From NCBI RefSeq assembly GCF_023973825.1, contig NC_090122.1, forward strand, positions 558,001 through 622,000: a stretch of 64,000 bases of DNA, written 5' to 3'. A program made the translations under genes and the position numbers. Source of the DNA: Plasmodium brasilianum (lineage: Eukaryota; Apicomplexa; Aconoidasida; Haemosporida; Plasmodiidae). The notes under the pieces are model-generated. The model was not told the origin of the DNA. It worked only from the letters and a program-made list of their open reading frames with translations, and made no database searches. Positions 1-13,239 of this stretch are shown in pieces; positions within the stretch are counted from its first letter, which is position 1; the number at the start of each line of letters is the position of its first letter.

Positions 1-1185
1 CGTACAAGAACATTTGTATAATTTCCCCCCTGCATACTCTTCCGCTTTAATAAATGGTATGTTATATTATAATACACTTCTGAAGATCTTTTGCATTTTG
101 TATTTTTTTCACAGGGAAGAATGTGTGTCAGAAATATTTGAACATTTGTTCTTTGCGTTGTAATGCTTTTATTTTACTTTATTTTATTTTTATTTTATCT
201 TATTATATTTTTATTTTATCTTATTATATTTTTATTTTATCATATTTTTTTTTTTATTTTATCTTATTTTTTTTTTATTTTATCTTATTTTTTTTTTATT
301 TTATCTTATTTTTTTTTTATTTTATCTAATTTTTTTTTTATTTCCCCTCCTTTTTTTATTATAGTTTGCTTTACTTTGCCCTATTTTATTTCGCTGTATA
401 ACCCAGAATATTTCCTTTAACAACGTTTGACACATTTTTTCTTGTTTGTGTACATGAAATTATATTTGTATTTCTTGGTTATTTTTTTCACGTATCCAAT
501 TTTGCATTTTACAACTCTCGTTTCCATTTTGAATTTTACTTTTTGTACTTCATATTACACATTTTCCATTTTGAATTTTCCGTTTTCCGTTTTACATTTT
601 CCATCTTTTATCCCTTTATTTTTTTTAGAAAATTTTATTTGTAGCCTCTTAACTTATTTCACATTAAATTACATATTCGTATTTACATAAAAAGTGTAAT
701 GCTTTTTTTTTTTTTTTTTTTTCCCTCTCTTTTGCTAAAAAAAAAAAAAAAAAAAAAAAAGGAAACCTAAATTTTATTTTTTTGAGCTTTTTGTATTAAT
801 ATACTTTTTCTTGTTATGTCTTTAATTTTTTCCATACTAAACTAGATTGTATTTAACGAAACTTTTTTTGTTCATGTTTTATTCTTCTACCTTCTACTTT
901 AGTATATAAGAAGGTAGCGTCTTACTTATATATGATACAGTTGGAAAGATAAAGAAATTAAATATAAAAAAGGAGCAACTTCATCCTTTATTTTTTAGAA
1001 TATGTTTTTCTCTACTATAACCTCTGTGCGTGTAATACCTTAACAAAGGACAAACCACTTATATGTTTACAGTCCCGCGAGCATGTATATTTATATATAT
1101 ATGCATATGAACACATATATACATACATGTACATACGTGTACAACCGCTCGGAATAGCCAGAAGAATTAAAAAAAAAAAAAAAAA
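1..1185. other. AT-rich non-coding 5' region with T-rich repeats
   Basis: No convincing gene is seen. Positions about 176-345 are a T-rich tandem array built from units like 'attttatctta' followed by a T run; short open frames here are artefacts of Phe/Ile/Leu-rich translation. A poly-T run near 705-721 and a poly-A run of about 24 near 737-760 follow. The last few hundred bases lie directly upstream of the large plus-strand gene starting at 1186 and probably hold its promoter and 5' UTR. An A run of about 18 directly precedes that gene's start codon. Confidence 0.7.
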
Positions 1186-3538
1186 ATGATGAATCAAGGG
1201 AGTAATGAATTTTTAGAAAAAGCACTAAGCAGGGAGAAACACGAGAACAAACAAATCGAACAAGTGAACGACAAATTGCAGAAAAAAATAGTTCAAGAGA
1301 ATAACCATGGAAAAATAAATAGCTCAAAAAATAAAAAAAATAAAAATAAAAAAATAAAATATGTTAACCCTTCTGATAGTTTTATGTCAAAAAAGGTTAG
1401 TGAAGAAATAACAGAAAATAAAATACCATATGGTGCACGTGCAAATGAGCCAAAGATAGCCGAGTTGGAGTTAGGTCAGTTTAGGTCCATTCCTGAAATA
1501 TTTCTAGATGATTCGGATTCTAATTTGGGAAAAGGTTCTGACGCGGGGAAATGTAACGGGAGTACGTCTGACAAGGAGAAGAGTAAGGGGGATAAATTTG
1601 ACGAGGGCAAGTTTGGCAAAGGAAAGTTTGAGGGGGATAAATCCAACAAACGCCAAACCTTGGGGAAAGTTGATAGTAACACAAGCGAATATCCCACCTC
1701 CGAGAGTAGTGCAAGTCCCAAAGGTACTTGCAGATTATTAAAGGACACGAAGAAAGACTTGCAAAGGACTAAATCATGTGCATCTACATTATCTATAATA
1801 TCATCGGATTCAGACAATTCGAGTATTTACCTAGATAATGATTACTTAATAAGTATATGTATAGAGAAAATAAAAATAGAAATAAATAAGCTTGAAAATA
1901 ATTACACACAATATGAACAAGCATTCTGTGTGTCATATTTTGCATATGAAGATCCACTAGAATTGTTCAGTTTATTTCAAGGCATAAATTGGCTACCTGA
2001 ATTGAGAAATAGATGTACTTCTGCAAATTTAGTTGAATATTCGCCTAAGGAAAATATTAAAAAAAGTATATGTACTGTTCATGTAAACTTTCATCAGTGT
2101 GTGAATTTAAAAAGTAGAAAAAATGAATTTTTGAACATAACAGATAATAATAATAGTTCTGATGATGATCATAAGGATGATGACGACATCATTTATGTTT
2201 TCATTTCTGTAGTTGGAATACATCTAAAAGAATTTGGAGAATCGCACTATTACAAGATATATGATAGACAAAATTTTGCTCCATATTTCAATAACATAGA
2301 TTTGTTATTACCCTTCAGCAAAAAGAATGCAAATGATATGGGCATGGAAAAAATAACAAAGGATGAATGCTCGCGCTGGGTTAGAAGTACTGATAGTAGC
2401 AGAGGCATAAGCAATGACAGAAATGCAAGCAGAAAAGCTCCTTGTATGCACAAAGAAATTAACTCAAAAAAAGGTACACATATGTTTAATGGAGAACTGG
2501 TGGAAGCATACAAAAAAGAACTGCAAGAAGAAGCTAAATCGATGGAATCAAAGAAAATAATTATAGAGGGAGAATACGTGAAGTTTCTTAAAATACTAGG
2601 CTCTTGCATTATTCCTATAAATGTTTCCAATAAAAATATACTAAAAACAAAACAAAACAAAAAAAAAAAAAAATGCGATAGCTATAATTTATATTCGCAC
2701 GCTACCATCAGATTACTACTAGACAGATATTTAGACCATTTCAAAAGAAATAGAAAAGTAAATTTATTTCATTTAGTTAATAAATATGAAAAGGAGTTAA
2801 TACCTATAGGAAATATAAAACTCATACTTGATATTAAAAGTGAAACTCATACCCATGACACAATTGACACAGAATATATAGCAAGGCGCATACATAATAC
2901 GAATAGCAATATACATGACTGTATAGATAAAATTTTGAAATATGTAAAAATTAAAAAAAAAAAAAAGAAAACAATATTACATGAAAATGGTGCTAATGAT
3001 AAAAAGGGCTTGTACAGGGAGGAAGATAAAATATGTTCTATCATAAATACAGAATTGATGAGAATAGAAAATAATTATCTCAAGAAGTCATATTCTTATA
3101 TAGAGAAAAATTTGCAAAAAATATATAACCCGAAAGAACAAGAAGAATTTAACAAAAGGGTAATAAGAAATATTTTTCAAATGTTAGAAATGACAAAAAG
3201 GGGGGCATCAAACAGATCATCATACAATTTGTTGTTCAATTCATCGTGCAGTTTCTCACCGTACCAAATTGTATGTTCGCATGTAATTATTCGTGTTCAT
3301 TATGTAAGCAACATAGCTCTACAATTAAGTTCTCTTAACCGTTTTATTGATAAAGAAAAGTTCTACATTATTATATATTGGGCAGAAGAGGGGGATACAA
3401 TGCACAACATTGAAAATATAAAATTAAGGAGAACTAGAATTATAGATCTACAGATGGAAAAGGGGATAGAATTAGACTACTATTTTGTCGGGGGTAAAGA
3501 CAACAATAAATATGAACTGCTTAATGATAAAACGTATG

Positions 3539-3574
<36 letters not shown>

Positions 3575-6500
3575 GTTTCTTTAAAACTAAATTTCAACAG
3601 CTGTGTTATCCTGCCGTATAATTATAATGCCCCATCTTGTGCAATAAATATGATTCTATTTCAGAAGGATATACCTCTTCTAGAGTTAACGGAAAATATT
3701 ATAATAAATGATGATATACCTTTTAATAATGGATGTAAAATAAAGAAGGAACTAAAAATTCATCATAGTTGTGATAAAAAGGAAGAAGAGAATTTTATTA
3801 AAGACAGTTTTAACCCATATGTAGAAATCTCTTTTTATACACATCCGAAACACAGTACTTTTTTTTCATCAGATATGTATAAATTATTTTATGAAGGTAA
3901 GATGAAATGTACCCTAGATGATACTACACATGCCTCTTACTCAGCTCCAGTTCTGAATAGGGGAAATATTATTTTCTTATTTTTTGACGATTTTATTAAT
4001 AATTTGTCACATGCCGGTATTAATAAGGAAAAGAAAGAAAATATACAGTATTCTTGCATAACTAATTTCTTCATACCTATAACACAGAAAGATAATAGTG
4101 ATGTATGTACAAATGTTAGAACAGTGCAGAACATTTCAAATGGTGTGGAAAAAAACAAACGTGTCTTACATAACAACCATTTTATATCCAAATGTAAAAA
4201 AAAAGATAATAATACATTGTTATTGAAAAAGGATACAATATCCTATGCACTAGCAGAAGGCCTAGGACTAATGGGTGGGGAAATAAATAAATGGCTTTCC
4301 TTTTATGTATATACAAAGAATTATAAAAATGAAAATATATATTGTGGAACTTCTGTTACAATAAGAATACAAGTTGAACCCGTTGGTTGTCTCAAATCTC
4401 AGTATGGTATCGACTCTAGTAAGAACGGCAAAGTGGTAGGTGGGATTAGAACCATCGATAACGATAATGTTAGCGATAAAAATAATATCACAAGAGGTAA
4501 TAATGATCCATTGCGTCCCTTTTCTTTCTGCTTCAAACCGCTTAATGATATATACGAAACAACGGACTACCAAGTAAAGGATTTTAAAAATGGCACGTAT
4601 CAAATTTTATACAAAATAAATAAGGTCGGGAAAAAACTGCTCCATATTTATTGTGATGGAATTAATATAATCGGTTCCCCATATGAAATATATACCATCC
4701 AAGCAAATGCTGATTCGAAATTTTCCAAGATTTTAGGGTCAGGTGCTACAAGATGTTTAGCTACTCCAGTTTTTAACTTTAATAATGTATTGTATAATGA
4801 CATAACAGATGCAAAAATGGAGGCAGACAACGGTAGACGGGGAGGATCTACATATACATCTACTGAGAAAAATAGCATGAAACTTAGAAGTTTATGTAAA
4901 GGGAAGGAAGAGTTTGAAGAGGATAAAGAAAATTACATCGAAGGGAAAATAAAACAAGCAGAAAACAATACACAGGTTCCTATTAGTAGGAGTCTCTCAA
5001 AAGGGGTAAAATCTGTTGCCATTACTGAGGAGGAGAAGTCACAAGGGAGAAGTAACAGTAGCATAATTACCAAAACAAGGCAGGATAATACCAGTGAACA
5101 TAGAAGTAACAGGAACCTACACGAAATCACCATGAAACAGAATGATTTTCCCCATAAAGTTCATGCAGAGAAGGAAAATACGAACAGTTTGAAGAACAAT
5201 ACGCTGAATATCCATTCAGATAATCTACAACGTGACGATCTTTCTCAGAAGGAAACGAAATATTCTGATGCGAATTTCAGAATTCTGAATTGTTCAGAAT
5301 ATTCTAACCAAGGTAATGAAGACATCATTAATATAGACAAAATGAATAGGGAAAGATACAAAAACTTTATGAAAAATATATACATTGTTAATACTTTTAC
5401 TATAGTTTTATATGACCATAATGGAGAAAGAATTAGTATTGGAAATGATAATGTTAAAGTAGTGGGTAGGAAAGGAGCATATATTAAAAATGTCGTTGAC
5501 AATAACGACGGAAGCTATGAAATAGAGTATATTTGCTATTTTAAAAAAGAAGAGAATACAACAAGAAAAAAAAATAATATAAATGGAATAAAAAAAGAAG
5601 ACATAATAAATTTTTACAATGAATTTCTATTTCAAGAAAATAAATATTATGATAATGTTATAATTAACGAATTTGAAAAAAGATTTAATGATGTGCCTAT
5701 CTATTGTGAAATAAATGTATACGTAAATGAAATACAAATTTTTGGATGTCCTCTAAAGCCAATAATTACAAATGTTCATAATATTTTAGAATTTTATAAT
5801 TTATATGATCAGCATACCTATTCAGGGCTCTTACTAAAAAATTTTGAACTATTATTGTACTCAAATAATTATCAAAACTGCATGCACAGATTATTGAATT
5901 TTTATAAAAATTTTTTAGATCATGAATCTGAGTACTCGTATAAAAAATTACTCTCATTAAATGTAATGAACGAACAGGTAGAGAATGTTAATTTCTTTTT
6001 TACAATACCTCTGAATATTTCAGAATTGAAGAAGGGGGCACTAATCCGTAGCACATTGCCCATAGATAAGCTAACCTGGGACAGCTCTAGAAAGCACTGT
6101 AAAATTATTCCCAATGGAAAAATGCCCTTTAAAGAAGAGGAATGGGAGAAGGAAGTGATAACTCCTTTTTATGCTAATTTGAATAATTGCCGTGTAACTA
6201 TGCCTTACCCTAGTAGTTACACAAACGTACCCACCTATCCTACTGAAGAAGAACAGAATAGCGTGTATTATAAAAGGGGCGTAAAGAATAAGTTTAGAGG
6301 TGAAAAGCGATACATTGGAAAAAACTGGATTTCGCATAATGACGAAATAGGGGAGGAATACTCCTCAAAGAATTGCACTAGTGAACAGGATGAGTATTTT
6401 TTGAATGAATGGTTGTACATGCACAAATATAAGGAACATATGTCTGATGTAAATAAGAAGCACGATTTAAGTATGCACTTAGCGTATTCGTTAAGTAACA

Positions 6501-8419
6501 TAATATTACATCATTTAATTTATTTAAAAAAGTATAAATATTTCATTAATTCGAAGCAGTATGAAAATGACTTGTTACAAAATAATATATTGACTCAATT
6601 TAAAAATTTGTTGAAAGAAGAATATAATAAAATGTTTGCATATCAAACTAACAATATCATAAATTATTGCAACAAAATAGGGAATGCAAAATTTAGCAGT
6701 CTGGAGGAATTAATAAAAGTATATAAAAGTATAGCTTTTGAGTTGAGGAGACTGAAGAAAAACGACTTAGCTGATGATTTTGATAAATGCTGTGAAAATA
6801 TGTGTGAGGAATTATATTTACAAAATATTGAAGCAAGTCTGAAAAGAAAAGAACTAAAATTGGATCAATATGAAAAAATGATAAATGAAAAAGTGGAAAA
6901 ACTGGATCAAATAAAAAACGATGTAAAAAAATATGAAGACAAATATAATGTAGACATAGAAAAAGTATCAAAGTTATGCAGTGTAAAAATGAGTAAAGGA
7001 ATACAAACTTGTGATTACTTATCGTATAAACATAGCTTCTTGAGTTCTTTAATCGAGTCGAGGAATGTGAGAAGTGTGCAGAGTGGGCAAAATGGGCAGA
7101 GTGAGAAGAATGAGTGGAGTGGATCCCATATGAGCAATACCAATAAGGATATTTTCATTTTGGTCAGAAAGTATTGGAAAAATGCATCAACATACGACAT
7201 TTTTACAACTATTAAGAATACTCTCAAAAATTGCCCTAGGTTGAAAATATCTCTAGATGAAACTTTCAACTACTATAGTTGTAGTATTAAAAAGGATAAC
7301 AAAATGAAAGATTTTCAGATAAAAAAAATGCAAGAAATAAAAGTGGTAGAGAATTTAGATAATTTAAAAAAAATAGAATTAAATGAAGAAGAATTGCTTA
7401 CCTATAATGAGCTGAACAATTTTTATTTAACATATAATGCTTATGTTGCACTTATAATAGATTTGAAGTGTAATAAATATTTTATTAAAGATTTAGACAA
7501 CGTGTTATATTTATTTGAAAAATTTTCCGTTGAACATAACTCCTTTAGACAGTTATATAATCCATACGGTTTATTAAGAGTAATTCCGAAATATTTATTT
7601 ATAGCATTTGTACGAGAATTAGCTTATTTAAATATGCTATATGTCTTAGCAGAATATGTTGTAGATAAAAAAGAGGATGAAAAAATATATCTTAGCCTAA
7701 ATCATCCTTCTCGATTGTCCTCATTTCACTATTTTATTAAATATCATTTCATCGATTTTTATGATAAATTAAGTATGCAATCAAATTTTCAAAATTATAA
7801 ACAGCATTTAATTGAACTTAATAAAGAAGACATAGAAGGTGAAAGTACGAAAGATACTTCCACTCATATACACATAAACCTATATGACCTAGAAACATAT
7901 TTCAATAATGAACTACCACTAATCGTTAAACATAAAAATTTCTCAAAGACCTTTCCTTTACTTTTTGATTATTATTCGAAATTATCCACCTGTCAAGGTG
8001 AGGTAAATAAAATGGATATGCAAAAGGACAAAGAAGAGGAAAATAAATTGACTGAAAATAACATGGATAAAAAATATGTATCCATTACTATTTTTATACG
8101 CTTTCTAAGAGAGTTTGGATTAATTCCACACTTTTTTAGCAACCATATAGCTATCCAAATTTTACAATCTTTCATGAAAAATAAAAAGAAATTAAATTAT
8201 GAACACTTTTCTTATGCTATCATTTTGGCTATTTCAGAATGTGTAAAAAAAAATATTCTCACTCAGTATAATATGTTAAAGGTTAATAACCAACTTAACT
8301 CGAAAATACAGACAGACAAAATTTTAAATTACAGTTATATCGCCTACGAAGCGAAGGAGTTGATTTATCTCTTTGGTCTTGCGGACATGCACATCGTCAA
8401 ATCGAAAATAAGTTACTGA
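1186..8419 (+). CDS. Giant filamin/ABP280-repeat protein, frame broken in poly-A
   Basis: One gene read as two overlapping open frames, 1186-3621 and about 3571-8419, meeting in a run of 32 A at 3539-3570; together about 2,400 residues. The N-terminal half is Lys/Asn/Asp/Ser-rich, with two beta-rich stretches (about 2060-2320 and 3265-3480) that look C2-like, a weak guess. The second half has two filamin-type Ig repeats. The first (about 4360-4720) contains the hallmark 'NGTYQILYKINKVGKKLLHI' and then 'GSPYEIY'. The second (about 5370-5775) contains 'DNNDGSYEIEY' and 'IFGCPLKP'. A predicted coiled coil lies at about 6815-6975, and a helical 'FIRFLREFGLIP' module is near 8090-8250. Filamin repeats usually act in actin or scaffold binding; the role here is unknown. 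The upstream ATG at 1186 is chosen as the first in frame; ATG ATG is present. Both halves keep coding-like composition, so I read this as one gene with a tract-length change, not a pseudogene. Confidence 0.8.
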
Positions 8420-9093
8420 GTAGGTATTATCGCTTCCCAGCGGCATTGTATATGTATGCACACTTACACGCTTGTTGCCGCATACCCATACACATATACA
8501 AATATGTGCATGTAACCACATACATATATGCATACTTAAGTACCCCTCTTTTTGTGAAAATTGCTTTGGTAACTTGGTTCTTTTTCCTTAACACTTGTGA
8601 TACCGTTGAAACCTCAACATTTAGAAAACATTTTGGCCTTTTTTCTGAGCATTTTTTCATTATTTCAAATAAATTTGAAAATTTTTAGTTACGTGCATGA
8701 TTGCTTATTTTCTATTTTTTTGTCATGTGTGCGTATGTTTCCATTTCTCAGTCACACGAACGTACGCTTCAGTTTCGTAGTCATGTATGTTTTTATTTTT
8801 TTTATTTTATTTTTTTCTTTTTTTTTTTGATATACATTTTGTTTTTGTTTGTTTCTCTGTAAGTTTGGCTTTTTTATTTTATTTTATTTTATTTTTTTAA
8901 TTCATCATTTGGAGCTACATAAAATATAATGCTTGTTAATTTAATTCTGTTGTACGATATTAACACATTTTTAAACATTTAATACGAGCAAAATAAAGAA
9001 AAAAAAAAAAAAACTTGCAAAATAAGCTATTCTTAAAAAATATGCAAAAATTGCAAAATATACAGAATTATAGAAATATTCCTTAACATAATA
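8420..9093. other. Intergenic, T-rich, no gene seen
   Basis: This stretch separates two plus-strand genes. It has short 'acatata' microsatellite sequence at 8450-8540, T-rich blocks at about 8780-8900 including four copies of 'attttatttt'-like units, and an A run at about 9000-9013. It likely carries the 3' UTR of the filamin-repeat gene and the promoter of the small gene at 9094. No structured RNA was recognised. Confidence 0.6.
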
Positions 9094-9760
9094 ATGGCCA
9101 TTGTGAAGATTATAATTGAGGGGAATGAAGTAAGGCTATTAAATAATTTCAACCATTTTATTGATTTCCTGTCGTCATTATTTAATGTTCCTATATGTAA
9201 AAAATTTAATTTTCCTGAACATGAAACAAAATATAACTTTTTAAAAAAATATACCAACAACACTTCTGTAAATCGAGCTAATGAATATTTTAAAAAATTA
9301 ATTGAGTCTATATCTGTTGTGTTCTGGAAAGGCCGAAAATGGAAAGGTATTGTGAAAAAAAAAAAGAAAATGATGGAAAATACTTGGAGTGATTATGGGG
9401 ATGGAAGAAGAAGGAACAGAAAGACATAGCAAAAATAAAGAAAAGAAAAAGCATAAAAATAAAAAAATTATATCAGAATGAGAACAAAATGATGAAACAT
9501 TTAGCACCGCTACATGAATGAAAAGAAAGGAAGAAGAATTAAATGGCACGGCACTGTGCATCGAAAATGTAAAGAATCCTTACTCATACCTTTTTAATGG
9601 ATATAATTTCGTAGGTACCTATTGGCCAAGCAAATGGAAGTGGTATCATAGACACGGTTATTGGGCTACCAGAAAGAAGCTTCTAAGTTTCGATAAATAT
9701 AGACCATACAGGTGAAGAGGAAAATATATAATTAAAATTAACGAATAGAAAATGTTCTTG

Positions 9761-9791
<31 letters not shown>

Positions 9792-10023
9792 CAATAATAA
9801 TAAAATAGTACAAAATATACATATCATATTATTTTTCTCGTAAAAAGGGTTATTACGAAACTATCAAGTATAACATTTCATATTTTTTACTTTTTTTTTT
9901 TTTGTTTGCTTTCCTTTTTATTCTAGATATCATGAAGTTAAAGGATATGGAAAACCTAAGTTGAAGTTCTGGCAAGACTATTCTTATTATAGGCCCTTGA
10001 AGCAAACAACAAAATTTTGGTAA
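9094..10023 (+). CDS. Small Trp/Tyr-rich basic protein, unknown function
   Basis: I do not recognise this family. Exon 1 starts at ATG 9094 and probably ends at 9346 (donor GTATTG). A second coding block ends at 9711 (donor GTGAAG) and joins cleanly, in phase, to a last exon at 9927-10023 (acceptor TTCTAG, stop TAA 10021). The C-terminal 80 residues are rich in Trp, Tyr and Lys, for example 'FVGTYWPSKWKWYHRHGYW' and 'KLKFWQDYSYYRPL', ending in Phe-Trp. The junction between exon 1 and the middle block is not settled: the best-looking acceptor (ATTTAG near 9503) gives a stop, and the in-frame option near 9530 lacks a pyrimidine tract. Small basic aromatic proteins of this kind are often mitochondrial ribosomal components, but nothing here proves that. 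The two parts could also be separate genes. Confidence 0.55.
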
Positions 10024-10709
10024 ATGATTTCCCCTTTTTTGAAAAATATAATTATTACCACGGTATAACATAAATTGCCTCTCAAACTGACAACACGAAT
10101 ATGTGTGTGTACATGTGTGTGGGTAATCACGTATATGTTCGTATTTATACGCTTATGTGTACATATAATTTTACGCTTACATGTATATGTATATTACTAT
10201 ATAAATACATACATAGATAAATACATACGTATATATATATATATACATAAATATATACTTATGTGCACGTGTACACAACTTACAAAATGTACTCTCCAAC
10301 TTTATCCGTTTAAACAACAAAAAAATTTTAACGTTTTTCTTTTGAAAAAGAAGAAAAAAAAATTTTGGTCATCCTTTTACAAGCATAAAACAAATTACAA
10401 GTAAAGAACAAAATAATTGAACAAATTTATATTGTATATTCTTCTTGAACTAAAAAAAGAAAAAAATAATAAAATAAAATACACATACATACACAAACGT
10501 ACACATGCATACACAAACGTACACATGCATACACAAACGTACACATGCATATACACACATACACACATATACACATACATACACATGCATACACACGCAT
10601 ACACAAGCAAACACCCTCAAAGACATGCACATAAATTAACAAGTTGAAAAAAACACATCAACATTTATAAATAAGTAGATTTATACTTTCCTTTTAATTT
10701 TATTTTTTT
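10024..10709. repeat. Convergent intergenic region with 20-bp minisatellite
   Basis: This is the tail-to-tail spacer between the small plus-strand gene and the minus-strand secreted protein. Positions about 10485-10615 are a tandem array with a unit close to 'acacaaacgtacacatgcat', degrading at the right into shorter 'acacat' units. Open frames on both strands through this array are repeat artefacts. Microsatellite 'acatac/tatata' sequence fills 10110-10265. Confidence 0.7.
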
Positions 10710-11419
10710 TTAACTTGTTGTATATCCATTTATTAGACTAGAAGGAGAAGCTCCCTCTCTTAATTTTAAAATGTTTCTGTCAGGGTTTCTTACCCTAGAT
10801 TGTCTGGGCATAATGACTTTAAGAAAAAAAAAAAAAAAGAGTCAAATTTTAAAATATGAATAAATATAATGTTTTTCCCCATATGGGAATAAACGAAATA
10901 ACAATATTAACATTTATACTTCTGCGAAAACTTATGTTGTTCTAATTTTATTTTTGCTGGTATTTTTTTGTTGATTTTTTTTTTTTGTTTTTTTTCCTTC
11001 CCCTGTTACTACTCTTTTCTAACCATTCACATGACCATAAGACCCTGTTTTTATATCAGCTAAGTCGGACACCACAGGTAAATCAGTTAGAAGGGTTAAG
11101 ATAGATCCACATATCCACCTGTTCCTATTGTAATATTATGTAAAAACATAGATTTTTTTTTTCTTTTTTTTTACGTCTTTTTTATTCGCATATTTACCCT
11201 TCATGTATTTACCTGTCCGATGTGCTTTCCCGTTGTAGCAGTATTAATGTAGCCTATTATAAGAAAAAAAAAAAAAAGAAAGAATATATTATATAAAAAA
11301 AAATGCATATATAACATAAAAAAAGTATAACACAAATAAATAAAAAAAAAAAAACTGCTTATACCAATGGAGTTCCTAATTTTTTCCTATAAAAAATGAA
11401 GAAAGATCATGTACGTTTT

Positions 11420-11471
<52 letters not shown>

Positions 11472-13051
11472 GTTATGTACATACATGCGTTCGTGTGTAT
11501 GGATATATATTTGCTATTTATATATAAGTTCATATATGTGTAGAGGTACATATTCGCTTATATATTTTTTTATAACATTAGCTGCCTATTTTCAAATGTG
11601 GACGCCAATGTTTTCAGTCTTGACAGAGCTCGTACGGCTAGTCTGGAAGGTGAAATGTAAAATTGTAATGTAGTGTAACACATTGGAAGGTTAAACAGAA
11701 TAATGTTTTTATTTTTTAATTTAACTTTTTTTTATTTTTTTTTTAATGACTTATTACCTTCCTCCAGCTAAAACCCTCGCTGTTAAGGAAGTTATTTCCT
11801 TTGCTAGAAGTTTATATACACAAAGGGGAGAGAAATGTGTGTAATGCTATGTTAAGTTGTGTTGTAATATATTATGGTGTGTGCTTTTTCTTTTTTGTTT
11901 TTGTTTTTTTTGTTAAATGCTTTATTTAACAAAGCCGCATTTGCAAGCTTTTTGTATTCACCATTTTGATAAACCTCCTTTATGTCTTCAAGTGCTGCAT
12001 TTTTTATGACAACAAAAAAAGCGTAATTATGTGCACGAATAAATTGAACAGTTTTTAAATAAATATTGTATATTAAAATAGAACTGTTTTATTTACCTTC
12101 AAGTATACATAGCATTTGTTCTTTTATATGTTTTATTTGTTTACATACATTTACGTCTGGCAAATTCTCTAGCCCTGCAATATTTTTTTTGTAAAAGAAA
12201 AAAATACTTATAATTTTTTCACAGCCTCAATGTTTCCTTAAATAATAACGAAAATGACCATATAAATATGCACTTAAGGTTATGATTTTATGTTTATATT
12301 AATTCCCTTCTTACTCCTTTAACGAAATTTTTACCTAAGGATTCCAAGGTGTCTTTGCTTTTATTTGACAATCTGATCATATCTTCAAGCCATTGGGGAT
12401 GCTCCTAAATATGTTAGCGAGCAAAAAAAAAAAAGAAAAAAAGAAAAAAAAGGAATCAAATGTAAAAAGGGAGAAAGTTTTATTTATAGATGGAGGTGCT
12501 TAGCTGTACATTTACATATACATGCCTACATGTATATGTGCACACATGTACTTTAGACACGTAACAGGTATATACAAGTAACGTTCTATCATACATATTG
12601 CCCACATTTATTCATATAAATATGTGAGTTACATAATTGACTTCATCAGGTATGGAATAATTTTCAGCTTCTCTTCCAGGAAAATTTGTTTTATGCTATG
12701 AAAAAATAAAAACATTTTGTTTAGATTAATTTATTTGTACTATACATTTATTTATGATAATAACTAAAAATATACTATAACATCCGTTAGTTCTTTTGCG
12801 TCTTCGTTCATTTCATTTTGCATATAATTGTCAGCTGGTTCATAAGGGAAATTGTGCTTATATTTTCTCAATCCTAAATTTAATTTTCTCTCAAAGGGTA
12901 AATCTACTGGACCTGAGAAGTAAAATAAAATAAATAAATAAAAATAAAATGAACAGATGAATAAATGGATAGATGGATTAACGAATAAATAAACATGTAG
13001 AAACAGTTATAATATAATGTAATACTTTCGTTACACTTAAATAAAGGCATA

Positions 13052-13085
<34 letters not shown>

Positions 13086-13239
13086 GGCTCAGTATTATAC
13101 CGTTGGGAATATTGATTGTCCAACTTGTTTCTGATACATCTTTCTTAATGTCTGAACTTGAACAACTGATTCTAAATAAACATAGTTCGATTAACAAATA
13201 GAGTGAAAAATAATTTAAAATTTTAAGTGGCAGATTCAT
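10710..13239 (-). CDS. 12-exon secreted protein, possible SIL1-like ER factor
   Basis: Twelve exons fit in phase with GT..AG introns: 13239-13101, 12912-12782, 12695-12633, 12404-12335, 12174-12097, 11994-11962, 11803-11758, 11642-11577, 11386-11365, 11253-11213, 11124-11036, 10816-10710. The product is 294 residues with no internal stop. Residues 1-26 form a signal peptide ('LKILNYFSLYLLIELCLFRI'), with no other membrane span. The rest is helical and charged, with a hydrophobic-helix region from about residue 180 on ('TARVLAGG', 'LAVRALSRLKTLAS', 'KLGTPLATLILLQRE', 'ILTLLTDLPVVSD'). This ARM-like pattern, plus an N-terminal 'LPFERKLNLGLRKYK' after a Trp-Ile-Pro-Gly context, recalls the BiP nucleotide-exchange factor SIL1. 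That link is a remote resemblance from memory, not a match. Otherwise it is a conserved secreted Plasmodium protein of unknown function. The cluster of tiny exons means open-frame callers miss it almost entirely. Confidence 0.75.

Noticed and set aside
1476..1817. Minus-strand open frame opposite the filamin-gene N-terminus
   Set aside because: Antisense shadow of low-complexity Gly/Lys/Asp coding sequence.
10395..10647. Cys/Val/Met-rich peptide frames resembling Cys-rich secreted peptides
   Set aside because: Translation of the 20-bp acac/gtgt minisatellite in a convergent spacer; no signal or exon support.
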